A program made the translations under genes and the position numbers. This document shows, in pieces, positions 18,027 to 26,722 of a stretch of DNA of 64,000 nucleotides. The notes below the pieces were generated by a model that did no database searches, was not told the origin of the DNA, and saw only the letters and a list, made by a program, of their open reading frames with translations. The stretch covers positions 62,001 through 126,000 of the forward strand of contig NZ_CALSAN010000005.1 of assembly GCF_943372915.1 (NCBI RefSeq), read 5' to 3'. Source of the DNA: Ferrovibrio terrae_A (lineage in GTDB: Bacteria; Pseudomonadota; Alphaproteobacteria; Ferrovibrionales; Ferrovibrionaceae). How positions within the stretch are numbered: the first letter of the stretch is position 1; the number at the start of each line of letters is the position of its first letter.

Positions 18027-19547
18027 ATGTCTTCTGAACCTGCCGATCTGTTGATCATCGGCGGCGGCGTAAACGGGACCGGCATCGCCCGCGATGCCGC
18101 CGGCCGTGGCCTCAGCATCATTCTGGCCGAACGTGGCGACCTTGCCGGCGCCACCTCGTCTGCCGCCACCAAACTGATCCATGGCGGCCTGCGCTATCTC
18201 GAGCATTATGAATTCCGCCTGGTGCGCGAAGCGCTCGGCGAGCGCGAAGTGCTGATGAAGATGGCCCCGCATATCATCTGGCCGCTGCGCTTCGTGCTGC
18301 CGCACCATCCGGGCCTGCGCCCGGCCTGGATGATCCGCATTGGCCTGTTCCTCTACGATCATCTGGCCGGCCGCCAGACTCTGCCCGGCTCGATCGGCGT
18401 GGATTTCTCGCAGGGTGACCCGCGCGGGCGTCCGCTGAAGGCCGAATTCAAGCGCGGCTTTGAATATTCCGATTGCTGGGTGGATGACTCGCGCTTTGTG
18501 GTGCTGAACGCCATGGATGCCCGCCGCATGGGCAGCCGGATCTACACCCGCACTGCCCTCACTGCCGCCCGCCGCGAGGGCAACCTGTGGCATGCCACGC
18601 TCACCGACCAGAGCGACGGCACCAGCCGCGAGGTCACCGCGCGCGGCATCATCAATGCCGGCGGTCCCTGGGTGCGCAACACGCTGACCGGTGCCTTCGG
18701 CCAGAACCCGAAAAACAGTGTGCGCCTGATCAAGGGCAGCCACATCGTTACCAAAAAGCTGTTCGACGGCGATCACTGCTACATCTTCCAGAATGCCGAC
18801 AACCGCATCATCTTCGCGATCCCTTATGAACGCGACTTCACGCTTGTCGGCACAACAGACATACAGCTGGATAAGCTGGATGGCCCGCCGCGCATCAGCG
18901 ATGAAGAAACCACCTATCTGCTGGAAGCCGCGAGCGAGTATTTCAAACAGCCGGTGACGCGCGATCAGATCGTTTGGTCCTTCGCTGGCGTGCGGCCGCT
19001 GTATGACGATGGTGACAGCGATCCGTCTGCGATCACGCGCGATTATGTGCTCGACCTGGAGGGCAAGGCCGGTGAACCGCCTCTGCTGTCGGTCTATGGC
19101 GGCAAGCTGACCACCTCGCGCCGCCTGGCCGAGCAGGTGCTGGAAAAGCTGGCGCCCTTCTATCCGCAGATGGGCAAGCCCTGGTCGGGCAGCAAGCCGC
19201 TGCCGGGCGGCGATCTGGGCGCACCCAGCTTCGAGACCTTCCTGGCCGAACTGAAGCATAAATATCCTGGCCTCGACCCGGCCTGGCTGACGCGCCTGGC
19301 CCGCCGCCATGGCAGCGCGGTGCATGAGATTCTGGGCGATGCGCAATGGGCCACCGATCTGGGCGAAAGCTTCGGCGGTGGGCTTTACGCGCGCGAAGTG
19401 GATTACCTGATGCGCCGCGAATGGGCGCGTGAGGCTGATGACGTCCTGTGGCGCCGCACCAAATGCGGCCTGTGGGTGAGCGCGACCGACCGCGAGAAGC
19501 TCGCCAACTGGATGGCGCAGCATCGCCCCAACATGGATGCCGCATGA
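18027..19547 (+). CDS. glpD: Aerobic glycerol-3-phosphate dehydrogenase
   Basis: Membrane-associated FAD enzyme that oxidises glycerol-3-phosphate to dihydroxyacetone phosphate and reduces ubiquinone. 506 residues, full length. The N-terminal FAD motif LLIIGGGVNGTGIARDAAGR is near residues 8-27, and the family signature SSAATKLIHGGLRYLEHYEF follows. Substrate-site segments FAGVRPLYDD and SVYGGKLTTSRRLAEQ lie toward the C-terminus. Its stop overlaps the ATG of the 2-dehydropantoate reductase gene by four bases (ATGA), so the pair is coupled. No glpF, glpK or GlpR-like regulator gene is nearby. Confidence 0.96.
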   Translation: MSSEPADLLIIGGGVNGTGIARDAAGRGLSIILAERGDLAGATSSAATKLIHGGLRYLEHYEFRLVREALGEREVLMKMAPHIIWPLRFVLPHHPGLRPAWMIRIGLFLYDHLAGRQTLPGSIGVDFSQGDPRGRPLKAEFKRGFEYSDCWVDDSRFVVLNAMDARRMGSRIYTRTALTAARREGNLWHATLTDQSDGTSREVTARGIINAGGPWVRNTLTGAFGQNPKNSVRLIKGSHIVTKKLFDGDHCYIFQNADNRIIFAIPYERDFTLVGTTDIQLDKLDGPPRISDEETTYLLEAASEYFKQPVTRDQIVWSFAGVRPLYDDGDSDPSAITRDYVLDLEGKAGEPPLLSVYGGKLTTSRRLAEQVLEKLAPFYPQMGKPWSGSKPLPGGDLGAPSFETFLAELKHKYPGLDPAWLTRLARRHGSAVHEILGDAQWATDLGESFGGGLYAREVDYLMRREWAREADDVLWRRTKCGLWVSATDREKLANWMAQHRPNMDAA

Positions 19548-20524
19548 AGATTGCCATTGTCGGCGCCGGTGCCATCGGCGGGTATTTCGGCGGCCTGCTG
19601 GCGCGCGGCGGCCATGACGTCACCCTGATCGCCCGCGGCGCCCATCGTGATGCCATCCGCGCCAACGGCCTGACGGTGGAAAGCAAGGACGAGCGCTTCA
19701 CCACGCATCCGGCCTGCACGGAGAATCCCGCCGAGGCCGGCGCACAGGATCTGGTCATCCTCAGCCTGAAGGCACCGGCCGTGCCCGACATGACGGAGAA
19801 AATGCTGCCGCTCTTCGGGCCCGACACGGCCATGATCACCGCCATGAACGGCATACCCTACTGGTATTTCTACAAGCATGGCGGTCCACTGGATGGCTAT
19901 CGCATCACCTCGGTCGATCCCGGCGACAGGCAGTGGAATCTGATCGGCCCGCAGCGCGCCATCGGCAGCGTGGTCTGGGTCGCTGGCGCGATCGCCGCAC
20001 CCGGCGTGATCCACCATGGCGCTGGCAATCGCCTGCCGCTGGGCGAGCCTGATGGCAGCCGCTCGGAGCGTGTGCAGCACTTCAGCGCCGCGCTGACCGC
20101 GGCCGGCATCGATGCGCCTGTGCATGACAATATCCGCCAGGAAATCTGGACCAAGCTGTGGGGCAATCTCTCCTACAACCCGGTCAGCGTGCTGACCCAT
20201 GGCACCCTGGAAGGCCTGTCGCGCGACCCCGATGCCCGCCGCGTGCTGGCTGCCATGATGGAAGAGTCAAAGCTGGTTGGCGAAAGACTGGGCATCGATT
20301 TCCCGGTCACATCGGAACAGCGCATGGCCATGGCCGAAAAGGTCGGGCCGCATAAGTCGTCGATGCTGCAGGATCTCGAAGGCGGCCGGCCGATGGAAAT
20401 CGGCGGTCTGATCGGCGTGATCGCCGAGCTGGCCCGCAAGCTGGACATCCCGACGCCAACCATCGATACCGTGCTGGCGCTGCTGAAAACCCGCGCCCGC
20501 GTGGCCGGCACTTACAAGGACTGA
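19544..20524 (+). CDS. 2-dehydropantoate 2-reductase family protein
   Basis: 326 residues of the ApbA/PanE family, which reduces ketopantoate to pantoate with NADPH in coenzyme A biosynthesis. It has an N-terminal Rossmann motif KIAIVGAGAIGGYFGG, a VILSLKAPAV strand, and the C-terminal KLWGNLSYNPVSVLTHG segment with the catalytic lysine. Alphaproteobacteria carry several members, some acting on other 2-oxo acids, so the substrate is not certain. ATG 19544 overlaps the glpD stop by four bases. An alpha/beta hydrolase gene starts eight bases after its stop, which makes a three-gene operon. Confidence 0.9.
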   Translation: MKIAIVGAGAIGGYFGGLLARGGHDVTLIARGAHRDAIRANGLTVESKDERFTTHPACTENPAEAGAQDLVILSLKAPAVPDMTEKMLPLFGPDTAMITAMNGIPYWYFYKHGGPLDGYRITSVDPGDRQWNLIGPQRAIGSVVWVAGAIAAPGVIHHGAGNRLPLGEPDGSRSERVQHFSAALTAAGIDAPVHDNIRQEIWTKLWGNLSYNPVSVLTHGTLEGLSRDPDARRVLAAMMEESKLVGERLGIDFPVTSEQRMAMAEKVGPHKSSMLQDLEGGRPMEIGGLIGVIAELARKLDIPTPTIDTVLALLKTRARVAGTYKD

Positions 20525-20531
20525 CCCATCC

Positions 20532-21398
20532 ATGAGCTTCGACTGGCGCAGCCTTTCACCCCAAGATCTTGAAGCCCAGTTCAATCCGCGCATGGCGGTG
20601 CCGGATTTCCAGCAGCACTTCGACGCCTATGTCGAGCGATCGGCAGCGGCCCGCGCTGCCATCGGCGGAGACTACGACCTGCGCTATGGCGCCGGCCCGC
20701 TGCAGACCTATGACCTGCACAAGCCGAAGACGCCGCAGCCAGGTGCGCCGCTGGTAGTACTGATCCATGGCGGCTACTGGCGCGGACTCGACAAGAACAC
20801 CATGACCTTTGCGATCCCGCCCTATACCGAGCGCGGCGCGGTGGTGGTCAACCTGAATTACGATCTCTGCCCGCAGGTGTCCCTGGATGCCATTGTGCGC
20901 GAGATGCAGGAAGCGCTGGTGCATGTCGCCGGCAAGGCCGCCGCCTGGGGCGCCGATCCGGCCAGGATTCATGTGATCGGCCATTCGGCCGGCGCGCATC
21001 TGGCCGCCATGATGGTGGCCGCGCCCTGGCCGGCCGATCTGGGGCCACAGCCGATGGTCGCATCATTGGGCCTGATCAGCGGTGTGTATTCCCTGGAGCC
21101 GGTGCTGCATATCAGCGTGAACGAGAGCATCCGGCTCGATGGCGCGATGGCGGCACGCAACAGCGTCACGAACTTTCCGCCCAGGATGAAAGGCCCGGTG
21201 CTGGTGTCCTGCGGCGATGCCGAACCGGATGCCTGGCAGGCACAGAGCGTGGAATTCCATCAGGCCTGCCGCAACGCCGGCACGCATACCGACTTCATCC
21301 GCATGGCCGGCGGCAACCATTTCACCATCAAATTCGCCGCGGCCGACCCGACCCACCCGCTGGGCGGTGCCCTGTTGCGGCAATGCGGTCTGCGCTGA
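20532..21398 (+). CDS. Alpha/beta hydrolase, kynurenine formamidase-like
   Basis: 288-residue cytosolic esterase or amidase. It shows the oxyanion-hole motif HGGYWRG near residues 80-86, typical of arylformamidase (BNA7-like) and HSL-type esterases, the nucleophile GHSAGAHLA near 149-157, and a C-terminal histidine in GGNHFTIK. The formamidase role would be in tryptophan breakdown, but no other kynurenine-pathway genes are present, so a general carboxylesterase role is equally possible. It is the last gene of the glpD-panE-hydrolase run and ends four bases from the convergent anti-sigma gene. Confidence 0.85.
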   Translation: MSFDWRSLSPQDLEAQFNPRMAVPDFQQHFDAYVERSAAARAAIGGDYDLRYGAGPLQTYDLHKPKTPQPGAPLVVLIHGGYWRGLDKNTMTFAIPPYTERGAVVVNLNYDLCPQVSLDAIVREMQEALVHVAGKAAAWGADPARIHVIGHSAGAHLAAMMVAAPWPADLGPQPMVASLGLISGVYSLEPVLHISVNESIRLDGAMAARNSVTNFPPRMKGPVLVSCGDAEPDAWQAQSVEFHQACRNAGTHTDFIRMAGGNHFTIKFAAADPTHPLGGALLRQCGLR

Positions 21399-21402
21399 GC
21401 GC

Positions 21403-22179
21403 TCAGCGCGTCAGCTGCTCATAGACCACGCGCGCGATCGGTAACAGCGCCTCGCGGCCGCTTTCTCCGGTGAGCGCGTAACCGAAACCGCCATCGACCC
21501 AGTAGAAGGCTGCCGCATGGCCCTCGCCGGCAAAGCGGAATGACGTGTCGCTGCCGCCCTCACCCGAGCGTACATACAGGGTCAACCGCTGGCCCTGGCG
21601 ATTTTCGTACATGAATTGCGCGGCAGCGTGATTGCCGCTGGATGCAGGCAGCAGGCGACCGCCAACCAGGCCATAGCCCTGTGTTGTCAGGCTCGGCACC
21701 TTCAGCGCGGTGCCGACGCGCTTGGACAGCCAAGCGACCAGATGCTGCTCTTCCTTGGCGGTCACCTCGACGGGATGCAGCACTTCCTTGCTGTAAACCA
21801 GATGCGCCCGCGTAGCTTCCTGCGGCAGCGCCGCTACCACGGTCGCCGGCATCATCGCGCCGCGGCCAAACCAGCCAACCCCGGCACTCGCCACGACAAT
21901 CGCCAGGACGGCGGCGATACGCAAGGCCGGCATCCAGATTGATGGGCGCTGTGCGGCAAACAGCGCCATCATCGCCGCCGGCACCGGTTCATCCAGGCCT
22001 GGTGCGAAATGGCTGCGCAACGCCTCCGTCTGAGCCTGCCAGGCCGTCACCTTGGCCGCATCCTCGGGATGCAGGGCCAGATGCGCCTCGATATCGGCGC
22101 GCCGTTCGGGCGGCAGCCGATCATCGACATAAGCCAGAAGCTCGGCCTCGGTGACCATGGTCGCCGGACTGCCGCTCAT
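21403..22179 (-). CDS. Anti-sigma factor, transmembrane
   Basis: 258 residues. The N-terminal cytoplasmic part resembles zinc-less anti-sigma domains: LLAYVDDRLPPERRADIEAHL with the pattern of RsiW/ChrR-type inhibitors but no HCC zinc motif. One membrane helix (LRIAAVLAIVVASAGVGWFG) near residues 87-106 precedes a periplasmic domain with VYSKEVLHPVEVTAKEE, known from anti-sigma factors paired with ECF sigmas. It should hold the co-encoded sigma factor at the membrane. ATG 22179 overlaps the sigma stop (ATGA) and has GAGGAGG about nine bases upstream. A longer upstream reading is a shadow of the sigma gene. Confidence 0.88.
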   Translation of the reverse strand: MSGSPATMVTEAELLAYVDDRLPPERRADIEAHLALHPEDAAKVTAWQAQTEALRSHFAPGLDEPVPAAMMALFAAQRPSIWMPALRIAAVLAIVVASAGVGWFGRGAMMPATVVAALPQEATRAHLVYSKEVLHPVEVTAKEEQHLVAWLSKRVGTALKVPSLTTQGYGLVGGRLLPASSGNHAAAQFMYENRQGQRLTLYVRSGEGGSDTSFRFAGEGHAAAFYWVDGGFGYALTGESGREALLPIARVVYEQLTR

Positions 22180-22715
22180 TTTACCCTCCTCAAATGTGAC
22201 CGCGCGCCTTCGCTCACGGACGGCGGTCCGCCATCGGTCAACTGCCGCAGGCGCTCGCGTGCCCGTGCCAGCCGCGACATCACGGTGCCCAGCGGAATGG
22301 CCTGCACGCGCGCCGCCTCTTCGTAACTCAGCCCCTCGACCGCGACCAGCAGCAGCAGGGCGCGCTGCTCGTCGGGCAGCAGGGCTAGGGCCGCATCGAG
22401 GTCGCGCAGTTCCAGTTTTTCCCACTGTCCGCCGCTTTCAGACGGTCCCTCGCCCGCATCGTCCAGCGGGCGGTTATCCGGCCGCGCCCCGTCGCGCTGC
22501 TGCCGGCTGCGCCAGCAATTATGCAGGATGGCAAACAGCCAGGGCCGCAGGGCATCGGCATCCCCGCGCCGTGTTGCCCAGGCACCAAGCGCACGCGCGA
22601 TGCAGTCCTGCACCAGGTCATCGGCCGCATCGCGCTCGCGAGCCAGCGCCAGGGCAAAGCGCCGCAGCCGCGGAATCTCGGCTTCGATCGGGTGCGGTTG
22701 GCGGCGGAACAGCAT
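22176..22715 (-). CDS. ECF-type RNA polymerase sigma factor
   Basis: 179 residues with sigma-70 regions 2 and 4 only. Region 2 includes PRLRRFALALARERDAADDL and the DLVQDCIARAL and RPWLFAILHNCWRS segments; region 4 has ALLPDEQRALLLLVAVEGLS and the helix-turn-helix EEAARVQAIPLGTVMSRLAR. It directs RNA polymerase to a regulon controlled through its membrane anti-sigma partner, encoded next with a four-base overlap. A COG4315 lipoprotein gene stands 60 bases upstream on the same strand and may be part of the regulon or signal path. The target promoters cannot be stated. Confidence 0.93.
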   Translation of the reverse strand: MLFRRQPHPIEAEIPRLRRFALALARERDAADDLVQDCIARALGAWATRRGDADALRPWLFAILHNCWRSRQQRDGARPDNRPLDDAGEGPSESGGQWEKLELRDLDAALALLPDEQRALLLLVAVEGLSYEEAARVQAIPLGTVMSRLARARERLRQLTDGGPPSVSEGARSHLRRVK

Positions 22716-22775
22716 GGCGGCAATACAGGGCTGGCAGGCGGCAGCAAGAGCCGCCGCCCGACCATACCCGCCCCA

Positions 22776-23165
22776 TTACGGCTTGGCGACGTGCCAGGCG
22801 CCGTTCAGGAAGCCGTCACCGGTGGTATCGCCCGGCTTGGTGTCCTTGGCCCAGCCATAGAGCGGCTTGCCCTTGTAGGCCCACTGCTTCGAGCCATCGT
22901 CGCGGGTGATCACGGTCCAGTCGCCCTTTGCCATGTCGCCCGCATTCGCCACCAGCGGCGGCCAGTTGGTGGCGCAGGGACCGTTGCAGACTGATTTGCC
23001 CGGCATCGTATCGCGGTCAAAGGTATAGAGGGTCATACGCTTGGCATCGACCAGCACGGGCCCCAGGGCAGTATCGCCGGGCACGGCCGGTGCGGTGGTC
23101 TGGGTGGCGCAGGCAGCGAGGCCCAGCGTCAGAACGCCTGCAAGAAACAGGTTGCGCATCATCAT
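22776..23165 (-). CDS. COG4315-type lipoprotein (secreted repeat of unknown function)
   Basis: 129 residues. A lipoprotein signal peptide ends LGLAAC before ATQ. Two copies of the short family repeat follow: LVDAKRMTLYTFDRDTMPGK with CNGPCATNWPPL, and DGSKQWAYKGKPLYGWAKD with GDTTGDGFLNGAWHV. The CxxxC pair and conserved tryptophans are typical. Such proteins are envelope-located with no known reaction; several alphaproteobacterial ones lie beside ECF sigma genes, as here. Three consecutive ATG codons (23165, 23162, 23159) can start it, with AAGGG upstream; 23165 is reported. Confidence 0.87.
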   Translation of the reverse strand: MMMRNLFLAGVLTLGLAACATQTTAPAVPGDTALGPVLVDAKRMTLYTFDRDTMPGKSVCNGPCATNWPPLVANAGDMAKGDWTVITRDDGSKQWAYKGKPLYGWAKDTKPGDTTGDGFLNGAWHVAKP

Positions 23166-23310
23166 GGAATTCCCTTTCCGGTCTGCGGGCGGCCCCCGGC
23201 CGCACCTGATAGTGAGACCAGTGGCCAGCGGTTTTATTCCCCCGTTCAGGAAATCGTGAACAAGAAATCCGTCCTTGCCGGGACTGCCGGCCGGACCTAC
23301 CATTTAACCC

Positions 23311-23850
23311 ATGCGGCTTCTGGCGACTCTTGCGCTGTTACCCCTGCTCCTGGCCCTCCCGGCCCAGGCGCAGACGGTGGTCGACAGCCTGTTTGAAAAA
23401 CTGCAGGAAACCCAGAATCCCATTGAGGCCAAGCAGCTCGAACGCAAGATCTGGGAAGCCTGGGGCAAGTCCGAATCCGATACGCTGGACGCGCTGATGC
23501 AGGGCGGGATTGCCGTGATGGAAAAAGGCGACTATCCGCGCGCCGCACAGATTTTCACCAGCATGATCGAACTGAAGCCCGATTTCGCCGAGGCCTATAA
23601 CAAGCGCGCCACCGTGCGCTTCATGGCCGGCGACTATCCCGGCTCGGTGGCCGATATCGAGCGCACGTTGAAACTGGAACCACGCCATTTCGGCGCGCTG
23701 TCGGGTCTTGGCCTGATCATGGAGCGGCTCGACAACCTGCCCGAGGCCCTCAAGGCCTATCGCCGCGCGCTGGCCGCCAATCCGCATCTGGCCGACGCGC
23801 CCGACAAGTTGAAAGAGTTGCGGCGCCGCATCGACGCCAAGGAACTCTGA
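23311..23850 (+). CDS. Periplasmic TPR-repeat protein
   Basis: 179 residues. A signal peptide (LLATLALLPLLLALPAQAQ) is followed by three tetratricopeptide-like repeats: LMQGGIAVMEKGDYPRAAQI, EAYNKRATVRFMAGDYPGSV, and LGLIMERLDNLPEALKAYRR. The compact form is common in alphaproteobacteria as a stand-alone secreted TPR protein, presumed to be an adaptor in envelope assembly. It is divergent from the COG4315 gene and convergent with the DUF486 gene, whose stop is four bases away. Function not known. Confidence 0.88.
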   Translation: MRLLATLALLPLLLALPAQAQTVVDSLFEKLQETQNPIEAKQLERKIWEAWGKSESDTLDALMQGGIAVMEKGDYPRAAQIFTSMIELKPDFAEAYNKRATVRFMAGDYPGSVADIERTLKLEPRHFGALSGLGLIMERLDNLPEALKAYRRALAANPHLADAPDKLKELRRRIDAKEL

Positions 23851-23853
23851 GCC

Positions 23854-24186
23854 TTACTTCTGGAAGATGAAAAAGACCGCGCCGATCAGGCAGGCGAAGG
23901 CGGCGAAGTAATTCCAGCGCAGCCCCTCACCCAGATAGAACACCGCAAAGAGCGCAAAGACGCCCAGCGTGATCACCTCCTGCACCACCTTCAGCTGCGC
24001 CGCCGTGAACATGCCGCTGGCATAGCCGATGCGGTTCGCTGGCACGGCAAGACAGTATTCAAAGAAGGCGATACCCCAGGAGATCAGCACCACCTTCCAC
24101 AGTATCTGCTCCGGGTATTTCAGGTGCCAGTACCAGGCAAAGGTCATCAGCACGTTGGAGCCGATCAGCATCAGGATCGTGGTCAT
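23854..24186 (-). CDS. DMT-family membrane protein (DUF486)
   Basis: 110 residues making four membrane helices, the size of DUF486 proteins related to small multidrug and EamA transporters. Visible family features are an opening LMLIGSNVLMTFAWYWHLKY, the central PANRIGYASGMFTAAQLKVV and QEVITLGVFALFAVFYLGE, and a last helix ending FIFQK. Transport has not been shown for this family. It lies 36 bases downstream of pyruvate kinase on the same strand and is likely co-transcribed, an arrangement without obvious functional link. Confidence 0.88.
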   Translation of the reverse strand: MTTILMLIGSNVLMTFAWYWHLKYPEQILWKVVLISWGIAFFEYCLAVPANRIGYASGMFTAAQLKVVQEVITLGVFALFAVFYLGEGLRWNYFAAFACLIGAVFFIFQK

Positions 24187-24222
24187 GGGGCCTCGGTCGG
24201 GGGAATAGAGGGAAGCTGCCCC

Positions 24223-25644
24223 CTATATCGCCTCGACCCGTGCGATGCGCAACACATTGGTGTTGCCCGGTGTACCAAACGGCACGCCGGCAGTAACCAC
24301 CAGGCTGTCGCCCGGCCTGGCCAGTTCGATGGTGCGGGCAATCGCCGCCGCCTTGGCGATCATGTCTGAGAAATTGATCGCGTCTGGCGCCACCACGGCA
24401 TTGACGCCCCAGGCGATGCTGAGCCGTCGCGCCGTCTCGATCAGCGGGGTCAGGCACAGGATCGGCGAGCGCGGCCGTTCGCGGGCGGCGCGCAGGGCGG
24501 TCGAGCCCGACATCGTATAGGTAACGATGGCCGCCGCATTGATGGTTTCCGCCACCTGGCGAGCCGCCGCGGTGATCGCATCGGACGGCGTGTTCTCCGG
24601 GTTGTTGTGTTCGGCATCCATGATGCCGCGATAGAGCGGGTCGCGCTCCACCTGTTCGGCGATGCTGTTCATGGTGCGCACCGCCTCGATGGGATAATCG
24701 CCCGAGGCCGATTCCGCCGACAGCATGATGGCGTCGGCACCGTCATAGACCGCGGTGGCGACATCGGAGACTTCCGCCCGCGTCGGTACCGGCGCCTTGA
24801 TCATGCTTTCCAGCATCTGGGTGGCGACCACGACCGGCTTGCCGGCGCGGCGCGCGGCGCGCACGATCTTTTTCTGCAATCCCGGCACCGCCTGCAGCGG
24901 CATTTCGACGCCCAGATCGCCGCGCGCAACCATGATGGCGTCGCTGAGCGCCACAATCTCATCCAGCGTATCCACGGCGGAGGGCTTTTCGATCTTGGCC
25001 AGCAGCGCCGCACGCCCGTTGATCAGCGCGCGCGCTTCGCGCAGGTCGTCCGGGCGCTGCACGAAACTCAGCGCGACCCAGTCGACGCCATGGGCGAGTG
25101 CAAAGGACAGGTCGGCGCGGTCTTTCGGCGTCAGCGCCGACAGCGGCACCACCGTATCGGGCAGGTTGACGCCCTTGCGGTCCGACAGCCGCCCGCCGAC
25201 CAGCACTTCGGTCATCGCCCAGGCCGCATGCACCTCGGTGACGCGCAGGCGGATCTTGCCGTCGTCCAGCAGCAGTTCGGTGCCCGGTGTCAGGCTGCCG
25301 AGCACCTCGGGATGCGGCAGCTGCACGCCCGACGTATCGCCGGCGGTGGCATTGAGGTCGAGGCGGAACCGGTTGCCGGGGATCAGGTCGACGGCGCCGT
25401 CCCGGAAGCTGCCGATGCGCAGCTTGGGGCCCTGCAGGTCGGCCAGCAGGCCGATCGGGTGGTTGAGCTGCTGCTCCAGCGCGCGTACCGTGCGGATGCG
25501 CTCGAGATGGTCGTCATGGCTGCCATGGCTGAAATTGAGGCGGAAGACATCGGCGCCGGCCTCGAACAGGGCCCGGATCCGGTCCGGCCCGCTGGACGCC
25601 GGCCCCAGTGTGGCGACGATCTTGACGTTGCGTTCCCTATGCAT
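24223..25644 (-). CDS. pyk: Pyruvate kinase
   Basis: Last step of glycolysis: phosphoenolpyruvate plus ADP gives pyruvate plus ATP. 473 residues, full length for bacterial Pyk. Recognised parts are the N-terminal KIVATLGPASSGPDRI and FRLNFSHGSHDDH, the active-site signature LLAKIEKPSAVDTLDEI with the catalytic lysine, ARGDLGVEMPLQAVP, and VATQMLESM. The C-terminal allosteric domain is present and ends near GTPGNTNVLRIARVEAI. It is divergent from inorganic pyrophosphatase with a 146-base gap for both promoters. The DUF486 gene follows in the same direction. Confidence 0.97.
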   Translation of the reverse strand: MHRERNVKIVATLGPASSGPDRIRALFEAGADVFRLNFSHGSHDDHLERIRTVRALEQQLNHPIGLLADLQGPKLRIGSFRDGAVDLIPGNRFRLDLNATAGDTSGVQLPHPEVLGSLTPGTELLLDDGKIRLRVTEVHAAWAMTEVLVGGRLSDRKGVNLPDTVVPLSALTPKDRADLSFALAHGVDWVALSFVQRPDDLREARALINGRAALLAKIEKPSAVDTLDEIVALSDAIMVARGDLGVEMPLQAVPGLQKKIVRAARRAGKPVVVATQMLESMIKAPVPTRAEVSDVATAVYDGADAIMLSAESASGDYPIEAVRTMNSIAEQVERDPLYRGIMDAEHNNPENTPSDAITAAARQVAETINAAAIVTYTMSGSTALRAARERPRSPILCLTPLIETARRLSIAWGVNAVVAPDAINFSDMIAKAAAIARTIELARPGDSLVVTAGVPFGTPGNTNVLRIARVEAI

Positions 25645-25790
25645 ACTCCCCCCGGGTGACTGGTCCCATCTTAGTCACCGCGGGGGGCCGACTGCGACGA
25701 AAATATTAGGGATCAAGCGGTTGCGTTTTTTGCTGCATTTGCGAAAAAGGCGCCGCCTATTGCAATTTTACGAGTCCAAAGGACCGCAGC

Positions 25791-26324
25791 ATGGATATCG
25801 CCCGTATCGGGGTGGGTAAAAGCCCGCCCTATGACATCAACGCCGTGATCGAGATCCCGGCCGGCGGCGTGCCGGTGAAATACGAGCTGGACAAGGATTC
25901 CGGCGCGCTGTTTGTCGACCGCTTCCTGCACACCGCGATGTTCTACCCGGCCAACTATGGCTTCATCCCGCATACCCTGGGCGGCGACGGCGATCCCTGC
26001 GACATCCTGGTGGTGAGCCATGTGCCGGTGGTGGCCGGGGCGGTGATCCGCTCGCGCCCGATCGGCGCGCTGAAGATGGAAGACGAGGCCGGCGGCGACG
26101 AGAAGATCATCGCCGTGCCGGTCGACAAGCTGCACCCCTTCTACACCAACGTGCAGACCTATTCCGACCTGCCCGCCAGCCTGATCGAGCAGATCGAGCA
26201 TTTCTTCGTCCACTACAAGGACCTGGAAAAGGGCAAGTTCGTCAAATCGGCCGGCTGGGTCGGCCCCGACGAGGCGGCCAAGATGATCACCGAAGGCATC
26301 GTGCGGGCTGCCGGCATCAAGTAA
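25791..26324 (+). CDS. ppa: Inorganic pyrophosphatase
   Basis: Family I soluble pyrophosphatase that pulls biosynthetic reactions forward by splitting PPi. 177 residues. It has NAVIEIPAGGVPVKYELDKD, FYPANYGFIPHTLGGDGDPCD with the metal-binding aspartates of the family signature, and the C-terminal HFFVHYKDLEKGKFVK. AAAGGA lies upstream of the ATG at 25791. It stands alone, divergent from pyk, and ends at a clear intrinsic terminator (26355-26386). Confidence 0.97.
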   Translation: MDIARIGVGKSPPYDINAVIEIPAGGVPVKYELDKDSGALFVDRFLHTAMFYPANYGFIPHTLGGDGDPCDILVVSHVPVVAGAVIRSRPIGALKMEDEAGGDEKIIAVPVDKLHPFYTNVQTYSDLPASLIEQIEHFFVHYKDLEKGKFVKSAGWVGPDEAAKMITEGIVRAAGIK

Positions 26325-26354
26325 CCCGCCTGAAAAATTGATCCGTTATCGGAG

Positions 26355-26386
26355 CGGCGACCGGTCAGACGGTCGCCGTTTTCGTT
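26355..26386 (+). terminator. Intrinsic terminator after ppa
   Basis: CGGCGACCG and CGGTCGCCG form a 9-bp stem with loop GTCAGA, followed by TTTTCGTTT. It begins 30 bases after the ppa stop and its tail runs straight into the 10-bp repeat array. Confidence 0.92.
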
Positions 26387-26520
26387 TGGGTTCGTTGCGG
26401 TTCGCTGGGGTTCGTGGCGCTTCGCTGGGGTTCGCTGGGGTTCGTGGCGCTTCGCTGGGCTTCGTGGCGCTTCGCCAGGGTTCGCCAGAGTTCGCCAGAG
26501 TTCGCCAGAGTTCGCCGCCA
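26381..26520. repeat. Tandem 10-bp repeat array with TTCG every 10 bases
   Basis: Fourteen consecutive 10-base units each begin TTCG, at 26381, 26391 and so on to 26511. Three variant groups appear: TTCGCTGGGG types, TTCGTGGCGC types, and at the right end TTCGCCAGAG in three near-identical copies. The 10-base period is close to one DNA turn, so the TTCG steps lie on one face of the helix. The period is not a multiple of three, and the predicted peptides in all frames are low-complexity, so it is not a gene. The rest of the 26325-26722 gap, after the terminator and this array, shows nothing I can name. Confidence 0.9.
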
Positions 26521-26722
26521 CCCGGACGTTGCGCCCGCCACCGCCGCTGCAACCTCACCGGATGTAGGGCCGCGCCCGCCGCATTCAAGCGCCGGACATA
26601 ACCAACCTTTAATGTCGCGCTCACGCAAATAAGACTCTCCCCGGCCCGCAACTCAGCGCAGAATACGCCAGCCAAATATCCGACCTCATTAGCGTCCGGC
26701 CTTCCCTCTTCGGGAGATTTCC

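Noticed and set aside
17451..19523. 690-codon minus-strand frame opposite glpD
   Set aside because: Antisense shadow of glpD and the 17523 gene; no domain and no start signal.
26381..26520. CRISPR-like array or repeat-protein gene at the 10-bp repeats
   Set aside because: Units are 10 bases without spacers and no cas genes are near; reading frames give low-complexity peptide with no start signal.
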